In this document: piece after piece, positions 36,152-45,078 of the stretch
Numbering within the stretch: position 1 is the first letter of the stretch
Layout of the letters: every line of letters starts with the position of its first letter
DNA from: JAQAZP01 sp965531145
GTDB taxonomy: Bacteria > Acidobacteriota > JAQAZP01
NCBI GenBank assembly: GCA_965531145.1
Contig: CBESOE010000001.1
Span: 1-64,000, forward strand
Length of the DNA stretch: 64,000 bases
Direction of reading: 5' to 3'
Translations under genes and position numbers: made by a program
Notes under the pieces: generated by a model
The model's input: only the letters and a program-made list of their open reading frames with translations
What the model was told of the DNA's origin: nothing
Databases searched by the model: none

Positions 36152-38599
36152 ATGTTCGAACGATACACCGAGAGAGCCAGGCGGGTACTGTTTTTTGCCC
36201 GCTATGAGGCGAGTCAGATGGGCAGCCGGAATATCGCCCCGGAACACCTGCTGCTTGGCCTGATCCGCGAGGGAGAGGAGATCACCCGCCAGCTGTTCCA
36301 GCGGGCGCGGGTGGAGATGGAAGCGGTGAAGAGCGAGATCGAGTCGCGCTCGGAAATCCAGGAAAAGATCTCCACTTCGGTGGAGATACCGCTCAGCCAG
36401 GAAACGAAAAAGGTGCTGCACTACTCTTCGGAAGAGGCCGAGGCGCTGATGCACAAGTATGTCGGCACCGAGCACCTGCTGCTGGGCCTGCTGCGCGAGA
36501 AGAGCTCGCTGGCCGGCCAGATCCTGGCCGAGAAGGGGATGAAGGTCTTCTCGGTGCGCGAGGATGCGTTGCTGCTGCAGAAGGAGAAGGGCCATACCAT
36601 CCGCAAGAAGAAGAAGGAGCTGCCCTTCCTCTCCGAATTTTCCCGGGATCTGACCGCTCTGGCCGGGCAGGACGTATTCGACCCCCTGATCGGCCGGGAC
36701 AAGGAACTGGAGCGCATCGTCCAGATTCTCTGCCGCCGGCACAAGAACAACCCGATCCTGCTGGGAGAGGCCGGTGTGGGGAAGACGGCCATTGTCGAAG
36801 GCCTGGCCCAGCGGATCATCAAGAGCGAGGTGCCGGTGACCCTGAATAACCGCCGGATCTTCGCCCTCGACCTCTCACTGATCGTGGCCGGCACCAAGTA
36901 TCGGGGCCAGTTCGAGGAACGGCTGAAGTCGATCCTCAACGAACTGACCGAGAACAAGAACATCATCATTTTCATTGACGAGATCCACACCCTGGTGGGG
37001 GCCGGGTCGGCCGAGGGCAGCCTCGATGCGGCGAACATCCTCAAACCGGTGCTGGCCCGCGGCGAGGTGCAGTGTATCGGCTCCACCACCCCGCGGGAGT
37101 ACCGCCGCTACATCGAAAAGGACCGTTCGCTGCTCCGGCGTTTTCAGTCGGTCAAGGTATCGCAACCCACCGAGGATGAAGCGCTCAACATCCTGCACGG
37201 CGTGCGCGAGCGCTACGAGCAGTTCCACAACGTGCGTTACGACGACGAGGCGCTGCACTCATCGGTCTACCAGTCCAACCGCTACATCAGTGACCGCTTC
37301 CTGCCGGACAAGGCCATCGATGTGCTGGACGAGGCCGGGTCGCTGGTCAAACTGCGCGACGGCGACAGCTGCCTCGACGTGCGGGAGATGGAGGGCCGGA
37401 TCGGCAAGTCCATCGAACAGATGAAGGAGGCGATATCGAAGAAGGACTTCGAGACCGCCGCCCGCTTCCGTGAGGAAGAACTGACACTGCAGAAGCAGAT
37501 GAAGGGGCTGAAAGAGCGCTGGGCCGAGGAAGAGAACAGCGAGCAGCTGGTGGTGACCAAGGAGGAGGTCATGGAGGTGATCTCCAACTGGACCGGCATC
37601 CCGGTGGCCTCGATCCACGAGGAGGAAAGCGAAAAGCTGCTCAACATGGAGGACGGCCTGCACCAGCGGATCGTGGGACAGGACGAGGCGATCACCGCAC
37701 TCTCCCGGGCCATCCGCCGTTCCCGGGCCGGTCTGAAGAGCCCGGCCCGGCCGGTGGGCTCCTTCATCTTCCTCGGGCCCACCGGTGTGGGCAAGACCGA
37801 GGTGGCCCGTTCGCTGGCCGAGTTCCTCTTCGGCAGTGAGCGTTCGCTGATCCGCTTCGACATGTCGGAGTACATGGAGCGGCACTCGGTGGCCAAGCTC
37901 ATCGGCTCACCCCCCGGCTACGTCGGCTACGAGGAAGGCGGTTTGCTCACCGAGCGGGTCAAGCGCAACCCCTATTCGGTGGTGCTGCTGGACGAGATCG
38001 AGAAGGCCCACCCCCAGGTGTACAACATCCTGCTCCAGGTCTTTGATGACGGCCAGATCACCGATGCGTTTGGCAACCTGATCGACTTCAAGAACACGCT
38101 GGTGCTGATGACCTCCAACATCGGCGCGCGGATCATTCAGAAGCAGGGCCGGATGGGTTTCCGCTCCCATGCGGCGGGCGCCGTCTCCCGCGACATCCGC
38201 GAGCTGGTGATGGCCGAAGTGAAACGTGAGTTCAATCCGGAATTCCTCAACCGGCTGGACGACGTGATCGTCTTCGACCCGCTCACCGACGAAGACCTGC
38301 TGGCCATCAGCCTGTTGATGATCAACCAGTTGAACGAAACCATGGCCGAGTCGAAAATCACCCTGGCCATCTCCACCGAGGCCTGTCGCTGGCTGGTCAA
38401 CGAAACCTGCAACGAGAAAATTTACGGGGCCCGTCCCTTGCGGCGGGGAATCCAGAAATTCATCGAGGACCCGCTCTCCGAATGGATGCTCTCCCGGTCG
38501 GTGGATGACATCTCGGGAGAGATCCGGGTTGACCTGAAGGACAACCGCATCGTGTTCCACCAGGCTCGGACCGGAGAAATGATCAACGTCACATCCTAA
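36152..38599 (+). CDS. clpC: ClpC-type Hsp100 AAA+ unfoldase
   Basis: 815 aa. N-terminal Clp repeat domain (MFERYTERARRVLFFARYEA; EHLLLGLIREGE; EHLLLGLLREKS), then AAA-1 (Walker A GEAGVGKTA), a UVR motif in the middle region (near residues 416-450, KEAISKKDFETAARFREEE), then AAA-2 (GPTGVGKTE). The UVR motif and length point to ClpC rather than ClpA or ClpB. It unfolds proteins for ClpP or refolds them. It heads the outer-membrane biogenesis run, 12 bp before bamA, an unusual neighbour. Confidence 0.93.
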   Translation: MFERYTERARRVLFFARYEASQMGSRNIAPEHLLLGLIREGEEITRQLFQRARVEMEAVKSEIESRSEIQEKISTSVEIPLSQETKKVLHYSSEEAEALMHKYVGTEHLLLGLLREKSSLAGQILAEKGMKVFSVREDALLLQKEKGHTIRKKKKELPFLSEFSRDLTALAGQDVFDPLIGRDKELERIVQILCRRHKNNPILLGEAGVGKTAIVEGLAQRIIKSEVPVTLNNRRIFALDLSLIVAGTKYRGQFEERLKSILNELTENKNIIIFIDEIHTLVGAGSAEGSLDAANILKPVLARGEVQCIGSTTPREYRRYIEKDRSLLRRFQSVKVSQPTEDEALNILHGVRERYEQFHNVRYDDEALHSSVYQSNRYISDRFLPDKAIDVLDEAGSLVKLRDGDSCLDVREMEGRIGKSIEQMKEAISKKDFETAARFREEELTLQKQMKGLKERWAEEENSEQLVVTKEEVMEVISNWTGIPVASIHEEESEKLLNMEDGLHQRIVGQDEAITALSRAIRRSRAGLKSPARPVGSFIFLGPTGVGKTEVARSLAEFLFGSERSLIRFDMSEYMERHSVAKLIGSPPGYVGYEEGGLLTERVKRNPYSVVLLDEIEKAHPQVYNILLQVFDDGQITDAFGNLIDFKNTLVLMTSNIGARIIQKQGRMGFRSHAAGAVSRDIRELVMAEVKREFNPEFLNRLDDVIVFDPLTDEDLLAISLLMINQLNETMAESKITLAISTEACRWLVNETCNEKIYGARPLRRGIQKFIEDPLSEWMLSRSVDDISGEIRVDLKDNRIVFHQARTGEMINVTS

Positions 38600-38611
38600 C
38601 GGGAATCCCCG

Positions 38612-41005
38612 ATGACCCTTTTTCAGCCCAGTCTCGCCCGTTCCAACGCCTTCCGTTTGTACCTGCCGGCACTGCTGTTGCTGTTCTGTGCGCTGCCCGT
38701 CACCGCGCAGACCGACGGCCCGCTGATCGAGTCCATCGAGGTGCGCAACAATTATGAGGTGCAGGAGCAGGTGGTGACCTACCCCCTGCGGTTGAAGGTC
38801 GGTGACGTCTACGACGAGCGGACCCTGCAGGAGGATTTCCGCAAGATCATGGACACCGGTTTCTTCGACCGGGTGCGGCTGCACGTGCATGACGGCGAGA
38901 CCGGAAAACGGCTGGTCTTCTGGGTCCAGGAGCGCCCGGTGGTGAAGAGTGTCGATTACCGGGGATTCAAGAAATCAATCTCCAAACAGAACATCGAGGA
39001 AACGCTGCAGGACGAGGGCCTCGAGCTGAAGATCAACTCCCGTCTCGACTACAGCCTGATCGAGAAAATCCGCACCGGGATCAAGGCGCTGCTCTACGAG
39101 AAAGGTTTCGAAAACGCCACGGTTGGTGTGGACATCCAGACCGTCTCACCGGTGGCCCGGGCAGTCTACTTCAACATCAACGAGGGGAGCAAGGTCAAGA
39201 TCGGCGATGTGGTGTTCACCGGCAACACGCTCTTCTCCCAGCGGAAGCTGCGCTGGAAAATGAAAAAGACGTCCCGCACCTGGCTCTTCTCCTTCATGAC
39301 CCAGCACAACATCTTCAGCCGGGCCAGCTACGACGAGGACATCAGGAACGTGCTCAATCTCTACCGTGAGCACGGCTACGCCAAGATCCTGGCCGGGGAG
39401 CCGGCGATCGAGAGCGTCAACGTGGCCAGGGAGGGCAAGGACCCGAAGAACAGGCTGTTCATCAACATCCCCCTCGAGGAGGGCGAACAATATACGCTCA
39501 ACACCATCGCCGTGGAAGGCAACGAGCTGTTCACCGATGAGGAGATACTGTCCACCATCCAGATGAATCAGGGGGACATCTTCAACCAGACGGTGATCCG
39601 GGAAGCGCTGGAAGGCATCGATACCGGTTACGGTGTCCGGGGTTTCATCTTCGCCTACACCGATCCGATGATCACCTTCGACGACAACGCCCTGACCGTT
39701 GACCTGACGCTGCGGATCCAGGAGGGGGAGAAATTCTTCCTCCGCCGGATGGAATTCGAGGGCAACAGTTCCACCAGGGACAAGGTGCTGCGCCGTGAAG
39801 TGCGGATGCGGGAAGGCGACGTCTTCAACGAGGAGGCGTTCAAAAACAGCCTGCTCAAGGTCAACCAGCTGGGCTATTTCACCCTGTTGGAGGAACCGAA
39901 CAACCCCGAGGTGATCCCCTCCATGGAGGGCAACGAGGTGGACGTGATCATCAAGGGGGAGGAGACCAACCGCAACCAGCTGGAAGTTGGCGGCGGGGTC
40001 AGCGGCCTGGAGGGGGCATTCGGCCGGGTGATGTTCTCCACCCGCAACTTCCTCGGCCGCGGCGCCACCCTCAGCGCCGAGGCGCTGATCGGCACCAGGG
40101 CCGATCGCTACTCCATCAGTTACACCGAGCCTTATATCTTCGACAGACCGTATATTTTCGGCGCCGAGATCTACAAGCGGAGCTACATCTACTACGACCA
40201 GATACAGGATCGGACAGGCTTCGGCACCCGTTTCGGCATGTCGCTGGGTTTTTTCTCCCGGATCATGCTCCGCTACTCCTACGAACTGATCGATGTGGAA
40301 TTCCGCCAGGGCCCGCTGCTGCCCTGGGAACCGCCGGAACTGGGAGAGCCGCTACCCCCGCATTTTTCTTTCAGAGACCTTTACGAAGAGGGGGAAACGC
40401 TCATCTCCAGCGTTACGCCTTCCTATGTCTACTCCACCATCGACAATCCCTACCGGCCCACGCGGGGTCGCCAGTTCAATTTTTCGTTACAGGTGGCCGG
40501 CGGACCGTTCGGGGGGCAGAAATCCTTTTTCAAGCCGCTGGCGGGGTTCACTCAGTACTTTAAGGCTCTTAAACGGACATTCTTCGCCTTCAACACCAAG
40601 TGGGCCTACATCAAGGAATACAACGACAGCAATATCCCCGGCTTCGAGCGGCTGTTTTTGGGCGGGGAGATGTCGGTGCGCGGCACGGAGATCCGCACCG
40701 TCGGCCCGGTGTCTCCCAGCGGAGGGTTCATCGGCGGGACCTCCTCGATGCTGTTCAACCTGGAATATCACATCCCGATCAAGGAGACACCGGTGGAGGG
40801 GCTGCTCTTCTGCGATGCCGGCAACGCCTACCTCGATGTCAATCCGTTCGACTACACGAACCTGGTCTACAGCTACGGGGTGGAGGTGCGGGTCTACCTG
40901 CCCATCTTCCCCTATCCGCTCCGGTTCATCTACTCGCTCCTGCCCGATCCGCCGCCGCGGAACTCCACCAGCGATTTCCAGTTCTCCATCGGGTCGACCT
41001 TTTGA
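38612..41005 (+). CDS. bamA: Outer membrane protein assembly factor BamA (Omp85)
   Basis: 797 aa. Signal peptide (cut near PVTAQTDG), five POTRA repeats (about 38-440; each with the G-N-x-x and G-x-F type turns, e.g. DVVFTGNTLFS, AVEGNELFTDEE, FEGNSSTRDKVLRREVRMRE) and a C-terminal 16-strand barrel with the L6 motif FLGGEMSVRGTE (the VRGF equivalent). Ends in an aromatic residue (STF), as outer-membrane barrels do. Inserts barrel proteins into the outer membrane. The bamA-skp-lpxD-fabZ-lpxA order is classic. Confidence 0.96.
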   Translation: MTLFQPSLARSNAFRLYLPALLLLFCALPVTAQTDGPLIESIEVRNNYEVQEQVVTYPLRLKVGDVYDERTLQEDFRKIMDTGFFDRVRLHVHDGETGKRLVFWVQERPVVKSVDYRGFKKSISKQNIEETLQDEGLELKINSRLDYSLIEKIRTGIKALLYEKGFENATVGVDIQTVSPVARAVYFNINEGSKVKIGDVVFTGNTLFSQRKLRWKMKKTSRTWLFSFMTQHNIFSRASYDEDIRNVLNLYREHGYAKILAGEPAIESVNVAREGKDPKNRLFINIPLEEGEQYTLNTIAVEGNELFTDEEILSTIQMNQGDIFNQTVIREALEGIDTGYGVRGFIFAYTDPMITFDDNALTVDLTLRIQEGEKFFLRRMEFEGNSSTRDKVLRREVRMREGDVFNEEAFKNSLLKVNQLGYFTLLEEPNNPEVIPSMEGNEVDVIIKGEETNRNQLEVGGGVSGLEGAFGRVMFSTRNFLGRGATLSAEALIGTRADRYSISYTEPYIFDRPYIFGAEIYKRSYIYYDQIQDRTGFGTRFGMSLGFFSRIMLRYSYELIDVEFRQGPLLPWEPPELGEPLPPHFSFRDLYEEGETLISSVTPSYVYSTIDNPYRPTRGRQFNFSLQVAGGPFGGQKSFFKPLAGFTQYFKALKRTFFAFNTKWAYIKEYNDSNIPGFERLFLGGEMSVRGTEIRTVGPVSPSGGFIGGTSSMLFNLEYHIPIKETPVEGLLFCDAGNAYLDVNPFDYTNLVYSYGVEVRVYLPIFPYPLRFIYSLLPDPPPRNSTSDFQFSIGSTF

Positions 41006-41099
41006 CCGCCGGCCCGGGGATAAGGGGGTGGACGGATCGGCCGTATTTTGATAAAAAAGTCTTTCTTCTTCACCACATCGACTTGCAAAGGAGAGTCTC

Positions 41100-41678
41100 A
41101 TGGTCCACGCCGCAAAATATTTCAATCCTCTTTTGATCATCGGGCTTGCCCTCTGCCTGCTCTGGTCGATCTCCCCCGCCGCCGCCCAGGAGCAGGCTCC
41201 GGTCAAGATTGGCGTCCTCGACCTCCAGGGGGTGATGGAAAATTCGATCCAGGGGAAAAAGTTCCAGGCGGAGATGGAACAGCTCACCGCCGCGAAGCAG
41301 CAGGAGATCAGCTCGCGGGAAAAACGGATCCAGGATATCCAGCGCGAGCTGGACGCCGGGGCCAACGTGCTCAGCGAACAGGCCAAGCGCGAGAAACAGG
41401 AAGAGGCTGAGCGGCTGATCATCGAGCTTCGCCGCTACCGCGACGATGCCGAACGGGAGCTGGAGAGCCGCTATCGCCGGATGCTGGCCGACGTGGAGGA
41501 GAAGATCCTGCCCATCATCACCAGCTTTGGCGAGCAGAACAACTACACCCTCATTCTGGCCCGGATGCAGAGCGGCCTGGTCTACGCATCGCGGACCTCG
41601 GATGTCACGCCGGAAATCGTCAGGCTCTTCGACCAGGCGATGAGCGCCGCGGACGGTGCGGGCCCGGTGGCCCCCTAG
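41100..41678 (+). CDS. skp: Periplasmic chaperone Skp (OmpH family)
   Basis: 192 aa. Signal peptide ends near PAAAQEQAP; then IGVLDLQGVMENSIQGKKFQ (the Skp N-terminal strand and start of the tentacle) and a long charged coiled-coil arm (about 60-140). Binds unfolded outer-membrane proteins on the way to BamA. Length and position between bamA and lpxD are canonical. Confidence 0.9.
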   Translation: MVHAAKYFNPLLIIGLALCLLWSISPAAAQEQAPVKIGVLDLQGVMENSIQGKKFQAEMEQLTAAKQQEISSREKRIQDIQRELDAGANVLSEQAKREKQEEAERLIIELRRYRDDAERELESRYRRMLADVEEKILPIITSFGEQNNYTLILARMQSGLVYASRTSDVTPEIVRLFDQAMSAADGAGPVAP

Positions 41679-41720
41679 GGCGAGTGTGCGGGAGAGGCGA
41701 ACCCGCCACCAGGAGGCACC

Positions 41721-42776
41721 GTGTCCGAACAGCGCAACGACCCGAGATTCACCCTGGCCCAGCTGGCTGACCGGCTGGGCGGTGAGGTGGTTGGGGACAG
41801 CGACCTGCCGCTGACCGGCATTCGTTCCCTGCACCAGGCCGGGCCCGGGGACCTCAGTTTCTTCACCAACCCCAAATACCACGCACAGCTGGAGAACACG
41901 GCGGCGGGGGCGATCATCGTGCCCCAGGGCGTGCGACCCCCGGGGAAGAATCTCATCGTCTGTGCCCACCCCTATCTCGCTTTTGCCCGATCGCTGGAGC
42001 TGTTCCATCCTCCGGCACAACCGGAGGAAACAGGGGTTGCCCCCCAGGCCCACGTTGCCGGCGACTGCCGGGTGGGGCCGGGGGTGACGGTGATGCCGTT
42101 GGCCTACGTCGGCCCCGGTTGCGTGCTGGGCGATTCGGTGCTGATCATGCCCGGAGCGGTGCTGGTGGGCGAGGTTGAAGTTGGGGAGGGGTCGGTGATT
42201 CACCCCAACGTCACCGTGGGCCGCGGTACGCGGATCGGCTGCCGGGTGGTAATTCATGGCGGCACGGTGCTGGGCAGTGACGGTTTCGGCTATGTGCCCG
42301 ACGCCGACGGCCGGCAGCGCAAGATCCCCCAGGTCGGCAGGGTGGTGGTGGAAGACGACGTGGAGATCGGCGCCAACGTCACCGTGGACCGCGCCACTCT
42401 CGGTGAGACGAGGATCGGCCGGGGGACAAAAATCGACAACCTGGTGCAACTGGCACACAATGTCAAGGTGGGGGAGGACTCCATCCTGGTGGCCCAGGTG
42501 GGCGTTTCGGGCAGCACACGGTTGGGGAACCGGGTCACCATCGCCGGGCAGGCCGGGGTGGGGGGCCATCTCGAGGTGGGGGACGGGATCACCATCACCG
42601 CACGGGCCGGAGTGACCAAGGACGTCCGGAGAGAGGGCATTTACTCCGGCTTCCCCTTGATGGAGCACGGCCGCTGGCGCAGGGTACACGCTGCCTACGC
42701 CAGGCTCCCCGAACTGCTGCGGCGGCTGAAACGGCTGGAAAAGGCCGTGGACACATCCACCGGTAGCGAGGAGTAG
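41721..42776 (+). CDS. lpxD: UDP-3-O-(3-hydroxyacyl)glucosamine N-acyltransferase LpxD
   Basis: 351 aa, GTG start with AGGAGG upstream. N-terminal uridine-binding domain (LAQLADRLGGEVVGD, LSFFTNPKY), then left-handed beta-helix hexapeptide repeats, with the catalytic His in DNLVQLAHNVKVGEDS and the conserved GSDGFGYVPD loop. Adds the second 3-hydroxyacyl chain in lipid A synthesis, using 3-hydroxyacyl-ACP. C-terminal helices close the trimer. Confidence 0.96.
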   Translation: MSEQRNDPRFTLAQLADRLGGEVVGDSDLPLTGIRSLHQAGPGDLSFFTNPKYHAQLENTAAGAIIVPQGVRPPGKNLIVCAHPYLAFARSLELFHPPAQPEETGVAPQAHVAGDCRVGPGVTVMPLAYVGPGCVLGDSVLIMPGAVLVGEVEVGEGSVIHPNVTVGRGTRIGCRVVIHGGTVLGSDGFGYVPDADGRQRKIPQVGRVVVEDDVEIGANVTVDRATLGETRIGRGTKIDNLVQLAHNVKVGEDSILVAQVGVSGSTRLGNRVTIAGQAGVGGHLEVGDGITITARAGVTKDVRREGIYSGFPLMEHGRWRRVHAAYARLPELLRRLKRLEKAVDTSTGSEE

Positions 42777-42782
42777 CAATAG

Positions 42783-43217
42783 ATGATGATCGATATCCGT
42801 GAAATTCTGGAGCTCATGCCGCACCGCTATCCGTTCCTGCTCGTGGACCGGATTCTGGAATGCGAGAAGGGGAAGCGGGTGGTGGGCATCAAAAACGTCA
42901 CTTTCAACGAGCCCTTCTTCCAGGGACATTTTCCCGGGGCGCCGGTTATGCCCGGGGTGCTGATCATCGAGGCCATGGGCCAGGTGGGAGCGGTGCTGCT
43001 GCTGCAGTCCGTACCCGACCGGGAGAAGAAATTGATTTATTTCACCGGCATCGACGAAGCGCGCTTTCGCCAGCCGGTGGTGCCCGGGGACCAGATCCGC
43101 TTCGAGCTGGAGGTCCTGCGGCAGAAGCCGAAGATCGCCAAGGTCAAGGGGCAAGCCTACGTCGGGGATAAATTGGTGGCCACGGCCGTCCTGACTTCCT
43201 TTATCGTCGATCGGTGA
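42783..43217 (+). CDS. fabZ: 3-hydroxyacyl-ACP dehydratase FabZ
   Basis: 144 aa. Hot-dog fold with LMPHRYPFLLVDRI and the catalytic His/Glu in GHFPGAPVMPGVLIIEAMGQ. It dehydrates 3-hydroxyacyl-ACP, competing with LpxA and LpxD for the same substrate, which explains the shared operon. It is the only dehydratase of fatty-acid synthesis seen in the window and could serve the fabG/fabF run at 30 kb. Confidence 0.97.
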   Translation: MMIDIREILELMPHRYPFLLVDRILECEKGKRVVGIKNVTFNEPFFQGHFPGAPVMPGVLIIEAMGQVGAVLLLQSVPDREKKLIYFTGIDEARFRQPVVPGDQIRFELEVLRQKPKIAKVKGQAYVGDKLVATAVLTSFIVDR

Positions 43218-43233
43218 TCCAGGAGGAGAGACA

Positions 43234-44007
43234 ATGATCATTCACCCCACGGCCATCATCCACTCGTCGGCGGAACTGGCCGAGGATGTGCGGGTCGGCC
43301 CTTACTGTGTGGTGGGCCAGAATGTCCATATCGGCTCCGCCACTGAACTCGTCTCCCACGTGGTGGTGGGGCGGGACACCCGAATGGGATCCGGCAATCA
43401 CATCTATCCTTTCGCCTCCATCGGTTTCGCGCCCCAGGACCTCAAGTATGGCGGTGAACCAACCCGGGTGGAAGTGGGAGACGGCAACACCATCCGCGAA
43501 TATGTCACGGTCAACCGCGGCACCGAGGGCGGGGGCGGCGTAACCCGTCTGGGAGACGACAATTTTCTGATGGCCTACGCCCACGTGGCCCACGACAGCC
43601 TGGTGGGCAACCGGACCATCTTTGCCAATGCCGCTTCGCTGGCCGGGCATGTGGAGGTTCAGGACGACGCCACGGTTGGCGCTTTCTCCGGGGTCCACCA
43701 GTTCTGCCGGGTGGGGGCCCATGGTTTCATCGGCGGATATTCCGCGGCCAACAAGGACGTGCTGCCCTACTCGCGGACCGTGGGCAACCGGGCCAGGGCT
43801 TACGGCGCCAACACCATCGGCCTGCAGCGCAAGGGCATCAGCGAGGAGAGCATCGCGGCCATCAACAGGGCATTTCGCATTCTGCTCTCGTCAAAACTGA
43901 ACACCTCCCAGGCCCTGGAGCGGATCAGGTCCGAGATCTCCGGTGTGCCGGAGGTCGACTACCTGGTGCGTTTCATCGAGGAATCGGAACGGGGCGTGGT
44001 CAAATAG
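43234..44007 (+). CDS. lpxA: UDP-N-acetylglucosamine acyltransferase LpxA
   Basis: 257 aa trimeric left-handed beta-helix enzyme. Catalytic His is H120 (AYAHVAHDSLVGN, aligning with E. coli H125). The string VHQFCRVGAHGFIGG aligns gap-free with E. coli; the second Gly (G168) sits at the hydrocarbon-ruler position (E. coli G173), predicting a long 3-hydroxyacyl chain near C14. Transfers the first acyl chain to UDP-GlcNAc (or UDP-GlcNAc3N). lpxB does not follow; an oxidoreductase does. Confidence 0.96.
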   Translation: MIIHPTAIIHSSAELAEDVRVGPYCVVGQNVHIGSATELVSHVVVGRDTRMGSGNHIYPFASIGFAPQDLKYGGEPTRVEVGDGNTIREYVTVNRGTEGGGGVTRLGDDNFLMAYAHVAHDSLVGNRTIFANAASLAGHVEVQDDATVGAFSGVHQFCRVGAHGFIGGYSAANKDVLPYSRTVGNRARAYGANTIGLQRKGISEESIAAINRAFRILLSSKLNTSQALERIRSEISGVPEVDYLVRFIEESERGVVK

Positions 44008-44025
44008 GGGAAGGGGAGCGGACAG

Positions 44026-45000
44026 ATGAGCGGCAGCCGGTTGAAAGCCGGCGTGATCGGCGTAGGGCACCTGGGCCGGATTCACGCACGAATTTACAAT
44101 GAACTGGCGGACGTGGAGCTGGTGGGCGTGGCCGACAGCAATGCTGACGTGGCCGGGGCGGTGGCCGGTGACCTTGGGGTTGCCGCCTTTTCCTCCAGCG
44201 GTGACCTGCTCGACGCCGGGCTGGATCTGGTCAGCCTGGCCACCCCCACCGTGACCCATGCCGACCTCGGGGAACAGGTGCTCCGTCAAGGCTGCCACCT
44301 GCTGGTGGAAAAACCCCTGGCGGTGAGCCTGCCGGAGGCGGACCGGTTGATCGATGCCGCTGCCGCCGCGGGGAAAATCCTCCAGGTGGGCCATCTGGAA
44401 CGGTTCAACCCGGCCTACACCTCGCTGCGCCGGAAACTGGCTCAGCCGCTGTTCATCGAAGCCCACCGGCTGGGGATCTTCTCCGCCCGAAGCATCGACG
44501 TGGACGTGGTGCTCGACCTGATGATCCACGATCTCGACCTGGTGCTCTCCATGGACACCTCCGGCCTGCGACAGGTGGATGCCTCCGGGGTGGCCATCCT
44601 CACCCCCAAGGTGGACATCGCCAGTGCCCGGCTGACCTTCAATTCCGGCTGTGTGGCCAACATCACCGCCAGCCGGGTCAGCGCCGACCGGGTGCGAAAA
44701 TTCAGAATATTTCAGCGGGACGCCTACTTCTCCCTCGACCTGCAGGAGCAGACCGTCCAGCACGTCTATCTCTCGCTCGGCGGCGGTCTGCCGCAGATCG
44801 TGCGCGAGAACATGGAGGTGGCGGGGACCCAACCGCTGCAGGAGGAAATCCGCGGGTTCCTCGATGCCGTGCTGGATGGCGCGGGCCCGCTGGTCAGCGG
44901 CGCCGATGGCCGCAACGCCATGGAACTGGCCCTGCAGGTCCAGGAAAAAATCGAATCCCACATCAAATCCGCTGAAACCGGAAGCACCCCGGCATCGTAA
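44026..45000 (+). CDS. Gfo/Idh/MocA family NAD(P)-dependent oxidoreductase next to lpxA
   Basis: 324 aa. N-terminal Rossmann domain (AGVIGVGHLGRIHARIY), the family EKPLAVSLPEADRL motif (catalytic Lys), and a C-terminal Gfo domain with VGHLERFNPA and DLMIHDLDLVLSM (conserved His-Asp). Substrate unproven. Position 18 bp after lpxA recalls GnnA, the oxidase that makes UDP-3-keto-GlcNAc for UDP-GlcNAc3N in Acidithiobacillus and Leptospira; however no GnnB-type aminotransferase is in the window. It could be another nucleotide-sugar dehydrogenase. Confidence 0.88.
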   Translation: MSGSRLKAGVIGVGHLGRIHARIYNELADVELVGVADSNADVAGAVAGDLGVAAFSSSGDLLDAGLDLVSLATPTVTHADLGEQVLRQGCHLLVEKPLAVSLPEADRLIDAAAAAGKILQVGHLERFNPAYTSLRRKLAQPLFIEAHRLGIFSARSIDVDVVLDLMIHDLDLVLSMDTSGLRQVDASGVAILTPKVDIASARLTFNSGCVANITASRVSADRVRKFRIFQRDAYFSLDLQEQTVQHVYLSLGGGLPQIVRENMEVAGTQPLQEEIRGFLDAVLDGAGPLVSGADGRNAMELALQVQEKIESHIKSAETGSTPAS

Positions 45001-45078
45001 GGTAATACGTGAAACGCCGCGGCGGGAACGGAACCGTCACCCGCCGACGGTGCGCCGTTCTGAAAAAAAGGAGATATT

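Noticed and set aside
41070..43241. A 723-codon open frame on the minus strand opposite skp-lpxD-fabZ
   Set aside because: It is antisense to three strongly conserved genes; composition (His, Gln, Pro, Asp) is that of a shadow frame.
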